64,000 nucleotides of DNA. Source: Actinoallomurus vinaceus. Lineage in GTDB: Bacteria > Actinomycetota > Actinomycetes > Streptosporangiales > Streptosporangiaceae. The notes under the pieces were generated by a model, which had not been told where the DNA came from, made no database searches, and saw only the letters and a program-made list of their open reading frames with translations. This document shows, piece after piece, positions 40,027 to 48,547 of this stretch. How positions within the stretch are numbered: position 1 is the first letter of the stretch; the number at the start of each line of letters is the position of its first letter. The position numbers and the translations under genes are program-made. The stretch spans positions 682,001-746,000 of the forward strand of contig NZ_BAABHK010000001.1 in NCBI RefSeq assembly GCF_039542055.1, given 5' to 3'.

Positions 40027-41589
40027 ATGGTCAACGTCGCGGTGGCACTTTTGGCGACCCTCGCCGCCTTCGGGTGCGCGGGGCTGCTCGCCGTGCGCGC
40101 GTTCCCCGAGCGGCGGATCTACCTCTTCGCCTGGACGGGCACGCTCGCCGCCCTCGGCCTCGCGCTGGGCGCGATGACCGCCGGGTTCGCGACGGGCTTC
40201 TCGCCCGCCCTGCTGCGGTTCGTGGAGCTGTTCGGCGGGCTGCTGGCACCGTTCAGCCTGGCGCTCGGCGTCGTCGAGCTGGTGGCCCGCACGGTGCAGG
40301 CGCGCTTCGCGGCACGGCTCATCGCCGGCTCGTACGTCGTCGTGGCCGTGGTCATCATCCTGCTCGACCCCATCATCGGCACCTTCGGCAAGAGCCTGCC
40401 GAAGGTCCCCGGTCACTATTCGTCGCTGCCCAAGCTCATCCTCGACGGGGGCCACGTCTTCGCGGTCGTGTCGCTCGTCTCCTGCGTCGCGGTCACCGCG
40501 ATGCGCGGCAACAAGCGCGACCGCGCCGCCACCGAGATCATGCTCACCGTGGCCATGGTCGCGCTCGCGGGGGTGCTCGTGGTCACCGCGACGCGCGGCT
40601 TCCTGCCCGGACCGCTGGCGCCGCTCGCGCTCGGCGGCGCCGTCGCCCTGATCTGGTTCGGGACCGCCCGCGTGCTGCCGCAGCAGGCCCACGACGACGA
40701 AGACGAAGAAGAAGCGGAGCCGTACGACGAGATGTCCAACTACGCAGGGCAGCCTCCCCACGGGCGGCCATCGGTTCCGCAGCAGGGCATCCCTCCCCAG
40801 GGCCGGCCGGCGGGCGGGCAGTACTCCGGCCAGCCGTCGTTCGCGCCGGCGCCCGGGACGTCGGGACCGCTGCCGTTCCCCTTCGGGCAGTACGGCCGGA
40901 TCACCATGTACACCCTGATCGACGGGCACCAGGAGGCGTTCGACCGGCTGGCCGCCGAGGTCACCCGCACGGTGATCGAGCGCGACCCGGGCACTCTGGT
41001 CTACGCCTGCCACTCCGTCGACAACGCGCCGCTGCAGCGGATCTTCTACCAGCTCTTCCACGACGCCGCCGCGGTGGAGAACCACACGCGGCAGCCGCAC
41101 GTCCAGCGGTTCGCGGCCGAGGCGCGGACCCACGTCGCGGGCACGAACGTCATCGAGCTGACCACCACCGCCGCGAAGGTCGCGCCGCCGCCCGACGCCC
41201 AGCGTCCGCCGCAGAACGGGCACCGTCCGCCCCACGAGGCCGCCCGCCCGGCGTACGAGCCCCCGCGTCCGGCCCAGGAGCCGCCGAGGCCGCAGTACTC
41301 GACCGGGGAGTCCCCGAGGCCGCAGTACTCGACCCAGGACACGCCGAGGCCCGCGTATGCGGCCCAGGAGCCGCCCAGGCCGCAGCACCCGGCCCAGCGG
41401 CCGATCCACGATCCGAATCGCCTGCCCCACGACGCGACCGCCCCGCGCCCCGCTCCGCATGACGTGACCGGCCCGCGTCCGGCTCCCCACGACGTGACCG
41501 GCCCGCGCCCGGCCCCTCCGCGACCGAACGGGCACCCCTCCCAGCCGCCCCACCCGTCGAACCCGTCCGTACGCTGGCCTCATGGCTGA
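40027..41589 (+). CDS. Seven-helix membrane protein fused to an ABM-type monooxygenase domain
   Basis: A 520-residue protein of unusual design. Residues 1-210 hold about seven transmembrane helices. An acidic stretch (DDEDEEEAE) and a Gly/Pro/Gln linker lead to a domain at about 281-375 (ITMYTLIDGHQEAFDRLAAEVTRTV...RIFYQLFHDAAAVENHTRQPHVQRF) that fits the antibiotic biosynthesis monooxygenase (ABM) fold. The last 130 residues are Pro-rich, with imperfect repeats PRPQYST and PHDVTGPRPA. ATG 40027 follows GGGGGGCG. It is divergent from the sigma factor and overlaps the glutaredoxin gene by 8 bp. Function unknown; a sensor role is a guess. Confidence 0.75.
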   Translation: MVNVAVALLATLAAFGCAGLLAVRAFPERRIYLFAWTGTLAALGLALGAMTAGFATGFSPALLRFVELFGGLLAPFSLALGVVELVARTVQARFAARLIAGSYVVVAVVIILLDPIIGTFGKSLPKVPGHYSSLPKLILDGGHVFAVVSLVSCVAVTAMRGNKRDRAATEIMLTVAMVALAGVLVVTATRGFLPGPLAPLALGGAVALIWFGTARVLPQQAHDDEDEEEAEPYDEMSNYAGQPPHGRPSVPQQGIPPQGRPAGGQYSGQPSFAPAPGTSGPLPFPFGQYGRITMYTLIDGHQEAFDRLAAEVTRTVIERDPGTLVYACHSVDNAPLQRIFYQLFHDAAAVENHTRQPHVQRFAAEARTHVAGTNVIELTTTAAKVAPPPDAQRPPQNGHRPPHEAARPAYEPPRPAQEPPRPQYSTGESPRPQYSTQDTPRPAYAAQEPPRPQHPAQRPIHDPNRLPHDATAPRPAPHDVTGPRPAPHDVTGPRPAPPRPNGHPSQPPHPSNPSVRWPHG

Positions 41590-41827
41590 CACGTCCCGCG
41601 TCCTGCTGCTCGGAAAGCCGGGCTGCCACCTGTGCGACGACGCGCGCGAGGTGATCTCGCGCGTCTGCGGCGACCTCGGCGTCGGCTGGGAGGAGCGCGA
41701 CATCACCGCCTCCGAGGAGGACACGCGGCGCTACTGGGACCAGATCCCGGTCACGTTCGTCGACGGCGTGCAGCACGACTTCTGGCGGGTCGACGAGCGT
41801 CGCCTGCGCACCGCTCTGAGCTCCTGA
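41582..41827 (+). CDS. Glutaredoxin family protein
   Basis: An 81-residue thioredoxin-fold redox protein. The active-site pair is CHLC in LLLGKPGCHLCDDAREVI, and the cis-Pro is in QIPVTFVDG. It belongs to the DUF836-like glutaredoxins common upstream of rex in actinobacteria. ATG 41582 lies inside the end of the preceding gene (8-bp overlap). Its position next to the redox sensor rex fits a role in redox homeostasis. Confidence 0.88.
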   Translation: MADTSRVLLLGKPGCHLCDDAREVISRVCGDLGVGWEERDITASEEDTRRYWDQIPVTFVDGVQHDFWRVDERRLRTALSS

Positions 41828-41999
41828 CCGTCCGCCTTTACCGTAGGTGCCGGTGAGGTGTCGATGTCTCGTTGGTCACATCCTCCGCGGCCGGGAGAAG
41901 CGGCCGCAGCGCCCGGGAGACGCCGCTGAGCTGCGCGCCGACGGGGTTTCCGGCATCCCCTGGCGGTTCCGGGGGCGGCGAGCGGCGTGAGACCCGACT

Positions 42000-42028
42000 T
42001 TGTGCGCGCGTTCACAAAGGCTTAATCT
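42000..42028 (+). promoter_or_regulatory. Rex operator overlapping the rex-hem promoter
   Basis: TTGTGCGCGCGTTCACAA (42000-42017) matches the Rex operator TTGTGAANNNNTTCACAA except for two bases in the left arm. It overlaps a plausible -35 (TTGTGC, 42000-42005), spaced 17 bp from TAATCT (42023-42028). Rex binding at low NADH/NAD would block this promoter, giving autoregulation of rex and the downstream hem genes, as known in Streptomyces. Confidence 0.85.
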
Positions 42029-42103
42029 GAGGAAAGTCCAGGCGACCGGGCCGACGGGCGACTCAGGACCGGCCGCGTCGTCGAGTCCTAAAAGAGCAGG
42101 CTT

Positions 42104-42808
42104 GTGACCCGTCGATCCACCCTCGGTGCGCGAAACCGGGGCATCCCAGAGGCGACCGTGGCCAGGCTTCCGGTCTACCTCCGCGCCTTGCACACGCTCG
42201 CCGACCGCGGCATCGTCACCGTCTCGTCGGAGGAGCTCGCCGCCGCCGCGGGCGTCAATTCGGCCAAGCTCCGCAAGGACCTGTCGCACCTCGGGTCGTA
42301 CGGCACCCGGGGTGTCGGCTATGAGGTGCAGTACCTCGTCTACCAGATCTCCCGTGAGCTGGGCCTCACCCAGGACTGGTCGGTGGCCATCGTCGGCCTC
42401 GGTAACCTCGGCCGCGCCCTCGCGGGGTACGGCGGGTTCGCCTCCCGTGGTTTCCGGATGGCCGCGCTGCTGGACGCCGATCCGGCGATCGTGGGGGAGC
42501 GCATCAACGGCCTGACCGTCGAGCACATCGACAAGCTCGAGCATGTGATCACGGACTGCGGGATCTCGATCGCGGTGCTGGCGGTGCCCGCGTCGGCCGC
42601 CCAGGCGGTCTGTGATCGGGTGGTGGCGAGCGGGGTCACGAGCATCCTGAACTTCGCCCCTGTTGTCCTGACTGTGCCAGATGGGGTCGATGTGCGTAAG
42701 GTCGACCTGTCGATCGAGCTTCAAATCCTCGCGTTCCACGAGCAGCGGAAGGCCGGAGGCCCCGCCGGAGTGGAACACGAGTATCTCGAGGCGGTGGATG
42801 GCCAATGA
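42104..42808 (+). CDS. rex: Redox-sensing transcriptional repressor Rex
   Basis: A 234-residue NADH/NAD sensor. The N-terminal winged helix includes IPEATVARLPVYLRALHTLADRGIVTVSSEELAAAAGVNSAKLRKDLSHLGSYGTRGVGY, and the Rossmann domain holds VAIVGLGNLGRALAGY. The C-terminal domain-swapped helix follows DLSIELQILAFHEQ. GTG 42104 is the only reasonable start. A Rex operator lies about 90 bp upstream. It is first in the rex-hemA-hemC-hemD-hemB cluster, linking respiration state to haem synthesis. Confidence 0.97.
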   Translation: MTRRSTLGARNRGIPEATVARLPVYLRALHTLADRGIVTVSSEELAAAAGVNSAKLRKDLSHLGSYGTRGVGYEVQYLVYQISRELGLTQDWSVAIVGLGNLGRALAGYGGFASRGFRMAALLDADPAIVGERINGLTVEHIDKLEHVITDCGISIAVLAVPASAAQAVCDRVVASGVTSILNFAPVVLTVPDGVDVRKVDLSIELQILAFHEQRKAGGPAGVEHEYLEAVDGQ

Positions 42809-42878
42809 GCCGAGCGGGTGTGCCGATACGGCCGCGTACGCGCTGCTCAGGGCCCGCAGGTGAGGGACGGGAACACCA

Positions 42879-44144
42879 GTGAGCATTCTCGTGGTCGGGC
42901 TGAGTCACCGCAGCGCCCCCGTCGCGCTGCTGGAACGCGCCGCGGTCACCGGCGAGCGCCTCGTCAAGCTGCTGCACGACGTGCACGGCGCTCCGAACGT
43001 CGGCGGCGTCGTGGTCGTCTCGACGTGCAACCGCATCGAGGTGTACGCCGACGTCGACAAGTTCCACGCGGGCGTCTCGGCCATCTCCGAGCTGCTCTCC
43101 CGGCACTCGGACGTGCCGCTGGACGAGTTGTCCCGGCACCTGTACGTCCACTACGAGGAGCGCGCGGTCCAGCACGTCTTCTCGGTGGCCTGCGGCCTGG
43201 ACTCCATGGTCGTCGGCGAGGGCCAGATCGCCGGTCAGCTCCGCACCGCCCTCAAGCTCGCCCAGAAGTACGGCACCGTCGACCGGGCGCTGAACGAGGC
43301 GATCCAGCAGGCGCTGCGCGTCGGCAAGCGGGCGCGCAACGAGACCGGCATCGACCGGGCGGGCGCGTCCCTCGTCAGCGTGGGGCTGAGCCGGGCGGGC
43401 TCCCTGGAGGGCCGGCGGGCCCTCGTGGTGGGCGCCGGTTCGATGAGCTCCCTGGCGGTCGCGACGCTCGCCCGGGAAGGCGTCGGCGAGATCGTCATCG
43501 CCAACCGCACCTTTGAACGCGGCGTCCGCCTGGCCAAGGCGACCGAGGCCCCGGCGCGGGCGATCCGGCTCGCGGACCTGCGGGAGGCGATGGCCGAGGC
43601 GGACATCGTCGTCTCGTGCACCGGCGCCACGGGCCTCGTCATCACCCCGGACATGGTTCGGGGCCCGGTGTTCCTGCTCGATCTCGCCCTGCCGCACGAC
43701 GTCGACCGGGCGGTCCGCGACCTGCCCGGCGTCACCCTCGTGGGCCTGGACGACCTCAGCGAGTCCGACGACGCGCCGGCCGAGGCCGACACCGACGCCG
43801 TCCGGCGGATCGTGTGCGAGGAGGTCAAGGCCTTCCAGCTCGGCCTCGTCGCGGCGACGGTCGCCCCGACGGTGGTCGCGCTGCGCAGCAAGGCGGCGGA
43901 GGTCGTCGAGGCCGAGCTCGGCCGGCTCGGCGGCCGGCTGCCCGAGCTGGACGACCGGGCGCGGCAGGAGATCGCCCAGACCGTACGCCGCGTCGTCGAC
44001 AAGCTGCTGCACGCCCCGACCGTGCGCGTGAAAGAGTTGGCGGGTTCCCCGGGCGGCGACACATACGCCGACGCGCTGCGCGAACTCTTTGATCTCGATC
44101 CCAAGGCCCCGGAGTCGGTCATCCGGGCGGAGGATGTCCTGTGA
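42879..44144 (+). CDS. hemA: Glutamyl-tRNA reductase HemA
   Basis: A 421-residue NADPH enzyme converting glutamyl-tRNA to glutamate-1-semialdehyde, the committed C5-pathway step. The catalytic Cys50 is in VVSTCNRIEVYA, GEGQIAGQLRTALKLAQ follows, and the NADPH site is ALVVGAGSMSSLAVATL. The C-terminal dimerisation helices end the protein. GTG 42879 follows GAGGGACGGG. It lies 70 bp after rex, and its stop overlaps hemC (GTGA). Confidence 0.97.
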   Translation: MSILVVGLSHRSAPVALLERAAVTGERLVKLLHDVHGAPNVGGVVVVSTCNRIEVYADVDKFHAGVSAISELLSRHSDVPLDELSRHLYVHYEERAVQHVFSVACGLDSMVVGEGQIAGQLRTALKLAQKYGTVDRALNEAIQQALRVGKRARNETGIDRAGASLVSVGLSRAGSLEGRRALVVGAGSMSSLAVATLAREGVGEIVIANRTFERGVRLAKATEAPARAIRLADLREAMAEADIVVSCTGATGLVITPDMVRGPVFLLDLALPHDVDRAVRDLPGVTLVGLDDLSESDDAPAEADTDAVRRIVCEEVKAFQLGLVAATVAPTVVALRSKAAEVVEAELGRLGGRLPELDDRARQEIAQTVRRVVDKLLHAPTVRVKELAGSPGGDTYADALRELFDLDPKAPESVIRAEDVL

Positions 44145-45046
44145 TTCTGAAACTCGGTACCCGGCGCAGCCTGATGGCGATGACCCAGTCCGGGCTGGTC
44201 GCCGACGAGCTGACCGCCCGTACCGGCCGGGCCGTCGAGCTCGTCGGCGTGACCACCGAAGGCGACGTCTCCAAGGCGCAGCTCGCCCAGATCGGCGGCA
44301 CGGGCGTGTTCGTCAACGGGCTGCGCGAGCGGCTCCTCTCCGGTGAGATCGACTTCGCGGTCCACTCGCTGAAGGACCTGCCCACCGGGCCCGCCGAGGG
44401 CATCACGCTCGCGGCGATCCCGCCGCGCGACGACCCCCGGGACGCCCTGTGCGGGCCGGCCAAGCTCGCCGACCTGCGGCGCGGCGCCAGGATCGGCACC
44501 GGGTCGCCGCGCCGGGTGGCGCAGCTGCGCGCGCTCCGCCCCGACCTCGACGTCGTGCCGATCCGCGGCAACGCCGACACGCGGCTGCGGAAGGTCACCG
44601 ACGGCGAGGTGGACGCGGTCGTGCTGGCGTTCGCCGGGCTGACCCGGATCGACCGGCTGGAGGCCGTCTCGGAGATCTTCGAGCCGGACCAGATGCTGCC
44701 CGCGCCGGGCCAGGGGGCCCTCGCCGTGGAGTGCCGGTCCGACCGCGCCGATCTCATCGAGCTCCTCGCCACCCTCGACCACGCTCCGACCAGGGCGGCG
44801 GTTACCGCCGAGCGGATGCTCCTGGCCACGCTGGAGGCGGGCTGCTCGGCTCCCGTGGGCGCATACGCTGCGTGGTACGACGAAATCGTGCATCTGACCG
44901 GCGTCGTTGTCGGGTATGACGGTGAACGGCAGATTCGGTTGTCCGAAAGCGGCTCCCCTGACGATTCCGAGCGCCTGGGACGCGATCTCGCGCTCCGGAT
45001 GCTCGCGGAGGGGGCCGACCAGTTGATGGGGGAGAGCACATCTTGA
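44141..45046 (+). CDS. hemC: Porphobilinogen deaminase (hydroxymethylbilane synthase) HemC
   Basis: A 301-residue enzyme polymerising four porphobilinogens into hydroxymethylbilane. Key features are LKLGTRRSLMAMTQS, the catalytic Asp79 in HSLKDLP, RIGTGSPRRVAQL and GNADTRLRK, and Cys235 in EAGCSAPVGAYA, which carries the dipyrromethane cofactor. GTG 44141 overlaps the hemA stop by 4 bp, and the stop overlaps the hemD start (TTGA), so translation is coupled through the operon. Confidence 0.97.
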   Translation: MILKLGTRRSLMAMTQSGLVADELTARTGRAVELVGVTTEGDVSKAQLAQIGGTGVFVNGLRERLLSGEIDFAVHSLKDLPTGPAEGITLAAIPPRDDPRDALCGPAKLADLRRGARIGTGSPRRVAQLRALRPDLDVVPIRGNADTRLRKVTDGEVDAVVLAFAGLTRIDRLEAVSEIFEPDQMLPAPGQGALAVECRSDRADLIELLATLDHAPTRAAVTAERMLLATLEAGCSAPVGAYAAWYDEIVHLTGVVVGYDGERQIRLSESGSPDDSERLGRDLALRMLAEGADQLMGESTS

Positions 45047-46650
45047 GCCCCGCGAGCAAGAAAGCCGTGACCGACGAGGGCGAGGCCCCCGCGAAGTCCG
45101 GCGCGACGGCGTCCGGCGAGCGGCAGGGCCGGGTGGCCTTCGTCGGCGTCGGCCCGGGCGATCCGGAACTCCTGACGCTGCGCGCGGTCAGAATCCTCGG
45201 CACGGCCGACGTCATCGTGGTCCACGAGACGATGGCGTCGCTGTTCAGCGCGCACTTCAACCCCGCCGCCGAGGTGATCGGCCCGGCGGGGGCCAGCCTC
45301 GTGAGCCTGGCCCGTTCGGGCAAGGTCGTCGCCCGGGTGCTCGGCGGCGACCCCGGCCTGAGCTGCGCCCTCACCGAAGAGGCCAAGGTCTGCGCCAAGT
45401 CCAAGGTCCCGTTCGAGATCGTCCCGGGCGTCTCCTCGGTCACCGGTGTCCCCGGCTACGCCGGGGTCCCGCTGATCGACGGCAAGCACCGTGACGTCGT
45501 GGTCGTCGACGCCCAGGAGGGCGGCGTCGACTGGAGCGCCCACGCCGGCGCGGCGACGCTCGTGATCCTCGGCGCGGAGCACACCATCGGCGAGATCGCC
45601 AAGGGCCTCATGGTCGCCGGGCGGTCCGACACGACGCCGGTGGCGGTCACCTCGATGGGCACGACGACCGAGCAGTACACCGTCGACTCCACGCTCGCGA
45701 AGGTCGCCTCCGAAACCAAGCACCTGGAGTCGCCCGCGCTGCTCGTCGTCGGCGACATCGTCCGCTGGCGCGAGAAACTGTCGTGGTTCGAGACCAAGCC
45801 GCTGTTCGGCTGGCGGGTCCTCGTGCCCCGGACGAAGGAGCAGGCGGCCTCGCTGTCCGACCAGCTCCGCTCGTACGGCGCCGTCCCCGACGAGGTGCCC
45901 ACCATCTCGGTGGAGCCCCCGCGCACGCCCCAGCAGATGGAGCGTGCCATCAAGGGCCTGGTGACCGGCCGCTACGAGTGGGTCGTCTTCACCTCCACGA
46001 ACGCCGTACGCGCCGTGCGTGAGCGGTTCGAGCAGTACGGCCTGGACGCCCGCGCCTTCGCCGGCCTGAAGGTCGCGGCCGTCGGCGAGCAGACCGCCGC
46101 CGCGCTGGTGGAGTTCGGCGTCAAGCCCGACCTCTCCCCGAAGGACCAGCAGTCCTCCGAGGGCCTCCTGGAGGTCTGGCCGCCGTACGACAAGGACCTG
46201 GACCCGATCAACCGGGTGCTGCTGCCGCGCGCCGACATCGCCACCGAGACGCTCGTCGCCGGGCTCACCGAGCTCGGTTGGGAGTGCGACGACGTCACCG
46301 CCTACCGGACCGTACGCGCCGCTCCGCCGCCCGCCCCGATCCGCGAGGCGATCAAGGGCGGCGGGTTCGACGCGGTGCTGTTCACCTCGTCCTCGACGGT
46401 CCGCAACCTCATCGGCATCGCCGGCAAGCCGCACAACGTCACCGTGATCGCCTGCATCGGGCCGCAGACCGCGCAGACCGCCGAGGAGTACGGCCTGCGC
46501 GTCGACGTCATGGCGGACAAACCGTCGGCCAGTGCCCTCGCCGAGGCGCTGGCGGAGTACGGTGCCAAGCGGCGGGCCGCCCAGGCCGAGGCCGGCGACC
46601 CGCTCCGCAAGCCGAGTGAGATGCGCCGCGGCGCGCGCCGGCGCAAGTAA
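45043..46650 (+). CDS. hemD: Uroporphyrinogen-III synthase HemD with degenerate methyltransferase domain
   Basis: A 535-residue two-domain protein. Residues about 30-265 match uroporphyrinogen-III C-methyltransferase (VGVGPGDPELLTLRAVRIL), but several active-site motifs are altered: VVHETMAS for VYDRLVS, LGGDPGLSCALTEE for KGGDPFVFGRGGEE, and VPLIDG for xPLTHR. Residues about 275-520 are the uroporphyrinogen-III synthase domain (VLVPRTKEQAASLSDQLRSYGA..., FTSTNAVRAVRERF, VLFTSSSTVRNLI). Such fusions are usual in actinobacteria. The cyclisation to uroporphyrinogen III is the secure function; methylation is doubtful. TTG 45043 overlaps hemC. Confidence 0.93.
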   Translation: MSPASKKAVTDEGEAPAKSGATASGERQGRVAFVGVGPGDPELLTLRAVRILGTADVIVVHETMASLFSAHFNPAAEVIGPAGASLVSLARSGKVVARVLGGDPGLSCALTEEAKVCAKSKVPFEIVPGVSSVTGVPGYAGVPLIDGKHRDVVVVDAQEGGVDWSAHAGAATLVILGAEHTIGEIAKGLMVAGRSDTTPVAVTSMGTTTEQYTVDSTLAKVASETKHLESPALLVVGDIVRWREKLSWFETKPLFGWRVLVPRTKEQAASLSDQLRSYGAVPDEVPTISVEPPRTPQQMERAIKGLVTGRYEWVVFTSTNAVRAVRERFEQYGLDARAFAGLKVAAVGEQTAAALVEFGVKPDLSPKDQQSSEGLLEVWPPYDKDLDPINRVLLPRADIATETLVAGLTELGWECDDVTAYRTVRAAPPPAPIREAIKGGGFDAVLFTSSSTVRNLIGIAGKPHNVTVIACIGPQTAQTAEEYGLRVDVMADKPSASALAEALAEYGAKRRAAQAEAGDPLRKPSEMRRGARRRK

Positions 46651-46669
46651 TCGCTGAAAGAGGGTCACC

Positions 46670-47656
46670 GTGACCGCGCAGTTCCCCGTCGTACGCCCCC
46701 GTCGGCTCCGCCGCACCCCGGCCCTGCGACGTCTCGTCGCCGAGACGCACGTGCATCCGAGCGATCTGGTGCTGCCGCTCTTCGTCAAGGAGGGCATCGC
46801 CGAACCGCAGCCGATCGCGTCGATGCCCGGCGTCATGCAGCACACCCGGGAGTCCCTGCGCAAGGCGGCGTACGAGGCGGCGGAGGCCGGCGTCGGCGGG
46901 CTGATACTGTTCGGCATCCCCGCGGTCAAGGACGGCCGCGGCTCGGCCGCCGACGACCCGGCCGGCATCGTGCAGAAGGCGCTGCGCGACCTGAGCGGCG
47001 ACCTCGGCGACTCCATAGTGATCACGGCCGACCTGTGCCTCGACGAGTACACCGACCACGGGCACTGCGGCATCCTCACGTCCTCCGGTGAGGTCGACAA
47101 CGACGCCACCCTGGAGCGCTACGCCTCCATCGCCGTCGCTCAGGCCGCGGCCGGCGTCGACGTCGTCGCCCCGAGCGGCATGATGGACGGCCAGGTCGCC
47201 GCGATCCGCACCGCCCTCGACGAGGGCGGCTACGGCAACGTCGCGATCATGGCGTACGCCGTGAAGTACGCCTCGGCGTTCTACGGGCCGTTCCGCGACG
47301 CCGCCGAGTGCGCGCCGCAGTTCGGCGACCGGTCGGCGTACCAGCAGGACCCGCCCAACGCCGAGGAGGCGATTCGGGAGGTCCTCCTCGACCTGGACGA
47401 GGGCGCCGACGTCGTCATGGTGAAGCCGGCGCTGACCTACCTCGACGTCATCCGCCGCGTGCGCGACGCCGTCCACGTTCCCGTCGCCGCGTACCAGGTC
47501 AGTGGCGAGTACTCCATGGTCGAGGCGGCCGCCGCCCAGGGCTGGATCGACCGCGACCGAGCGATCATGGAGACGCTCGTCTCGATCCGCCGCGCGGGCG
47601 CCGACATCATCCTCACCTACTGGGCCACGGAGGTCGCACGCTCGTTGCGCGCCTGA
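46670..47656 (+). CDS. hemB: Porphobilinogen synthase (5-aminolevulinate dehydratase) HemB
   Basis: A 328-residue enzyme condensing two 5-aminolevulinates. The active-site lysines are Lys199 (AYAVKYASAFYGPFRDA) and Lys252 (VMVKPALTYLD). The metal region is DLCLDEYTDHGHCG (residues 121-134): it has two of the three zinc Cys, with Asp in place of the middle one. GTG 46670 starts 19 bp after hemD. hemL, which makes the 5-aminolevulinate, lies 0.9 kb downstream. Confidence 0.97.
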   Translation: MTAQFPVVRPRRLRRTPALRRLVAETHVHPSDLVLPLFVKEGIAEPQPIASMPGVMQHTRESLRKAAYEAAEAGVGGLILFGIPAVKDGRGSAADDPAGIVQKALRDLSGDLGDSIVITADLCLDEYTDHGHCGILTSSGEVDNDATLERYASIAVAQAAAGVDVVAPSGMMDGQVAAIRTALDEGGYGNVAIMAYAVKYASAFYGPFRDAAECAPQFGDRSAYQQDPPNAEEAIREVLLDLDEGADVVMVKPALTYLDVIRRVRDAVHVPVAAYQVSGEYSMVEAAAAQGWIDRDRAIMETLVSIRRAGADIILTYWATEVARSLRA

Positions 47657-47704
47657 CCCGGCACCGCCGGTTCAAGGGCCGTTCGCCCTTCCCATTCGCT
47701 TCGC

Positions 47705-47780
47705 GGCCGGGCTCCTCGCCCGGCCACTCGGCTCGCCGCGGCGGGTTCACTTCCGGGTGACCCGCGTGGTGGCGGGTCAC
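47705..47780 (+). terminator. Two hairpins after hemB
   Basis: GGCCGGGC (47705-47712) pairs with GCCCGGCC (47718-47725). GTGACCCGC (47757-47765) pairs perfectly with GCGGGTCAC (47772-47780) around a 6-nt loop. They fill the 206-bp gap between hemB and the Prim-Pol-like gene and probably end the rex-hem transcript. Confidence 0.65.
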
Positions 47781-47862
47781 GGCTTCGCCGCTTTTCGGGG
47801 GTTCCCGCAACCCGCGAGTCACCGGCGCGCCATCATCGGAAGAGGAGCGGAGGGGGAGCAGG

Positions 47863-48528
47863 ATGCTGGATGTAACAGCGAAACGAGCGAACCGGTCGGC
47901 CGGCCGCCGCAAGACGGGCGAGTCGGTCCGACGCGAGCGCATGGCCGCCGCCGTCCAGGAGTACGCCGCCCTGGGCTGGCCCTGTTATCCGGGTGAGCAT
48001 CCCGGCGACGACACCCGAGCGTGTTCCTGCGACCGGATCGGCTGCCCGTCGCCCGCGGCCCATCCACGGTCGCAGGTGTGGCAGCGACAGGCCACGGTCG
48101 ACACCGAAACGCTGGCGAGCTGGTGGATGAGGGACCCGGACGCCAACATCGTCCTGCCGACGGGCCGGGTCTTCGACGTCTTCGACGTACCGGCCAAGGC
48201 GGGCCAGACGGCGCTCGAACAGATGGAGCGGGAGGGCGTCCCGGTGGGGCCGGTCGCCGCCCACGGTGACGAGCGCTATCTCTTCTTCGTCGCCACGCGC
48301 GGCGCGCCCGTCGACGAGGACGAGTGGTGGAACTGCCACCTCGACACCGTCCCCGAGAGCATCGAGGACAGTCCGGGAATGCGCTGGCACTGCCGGGACA
48401 GCTACGTCCTCGCGCCGCCGTCGGTGCTGCCGTTCGGCCGCGAGGTGACCTGGGTCAGGGAGCCGCACAACGCGCCGCTGCCGGACCCGGTGCGGCTACT
48501 GGAGATCCTGGCCGACGCCTGCGAATGA
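47863..48528 (+). CDS. Stand-alone bifunctional DNA primase/polymerase (Prim-Pol)-like protein
   Basis: A 221-residue protein resembling the Prim-Pol domain of archaeo-eukaryotic-type primases, without a helicase part. It opens with a basic tail and MAAAVQEYAALGWPCYPGEHPGDD, a typical start of the domain, followed by a Cys pair (CSCDRIGCPSPAAHPRS), WWMRDPDANIVLPTGRVFDVFDVP and HGDERYLFFVATRG. The catalytic DxD expected around VFDVFDVP appears as Asp-x-x-Asp, so polymerase activity is uncertain. GGAGGGGGAGCAGG precedes the ATG. Proteins of this kind are conserved between hemB and hemL in actinomycetes. Confidence 0.75.
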   Translation: MLDVTAKRANRSAGRRKTGESVRRERMAAAVQEYAALGWPCYPGEHPGDDTRACSCDRIGCPSPAAHPRSQVWQRQATVDTETLASWWMRDPDANIVLPTGRVFDVFDVPAKAGQTALEQMEREGVPVGPVAAHGDERYLFFVATRGAPVDEDEWWNCHLDTVPESIEDSPGMRWHCRDSYVLAPPSVLPFGREVTWVREPHNAPLPDPVRLLEILADACE

Positions 48529-48547
48529 CGTCTGGGAGACTCGTGGG

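Noticed and set aside
41864..41929. 21-residue frame with a good Shine-Dalgarno between glutaredoxin and rex
   Set aside because: GGTGAGG precedes the ATG at 5 bp, but the product (MSRWSHPPRPGEAAAAPGRRR) has no recognised similarity and nothing else supports it.
42798..42863. 22-codon frame just before hemA as a possible leader peptide
   Set aside because: No tandem regulatory codons and no attenuator-like stems before hemA; it overlaps the end of rex in another frame.
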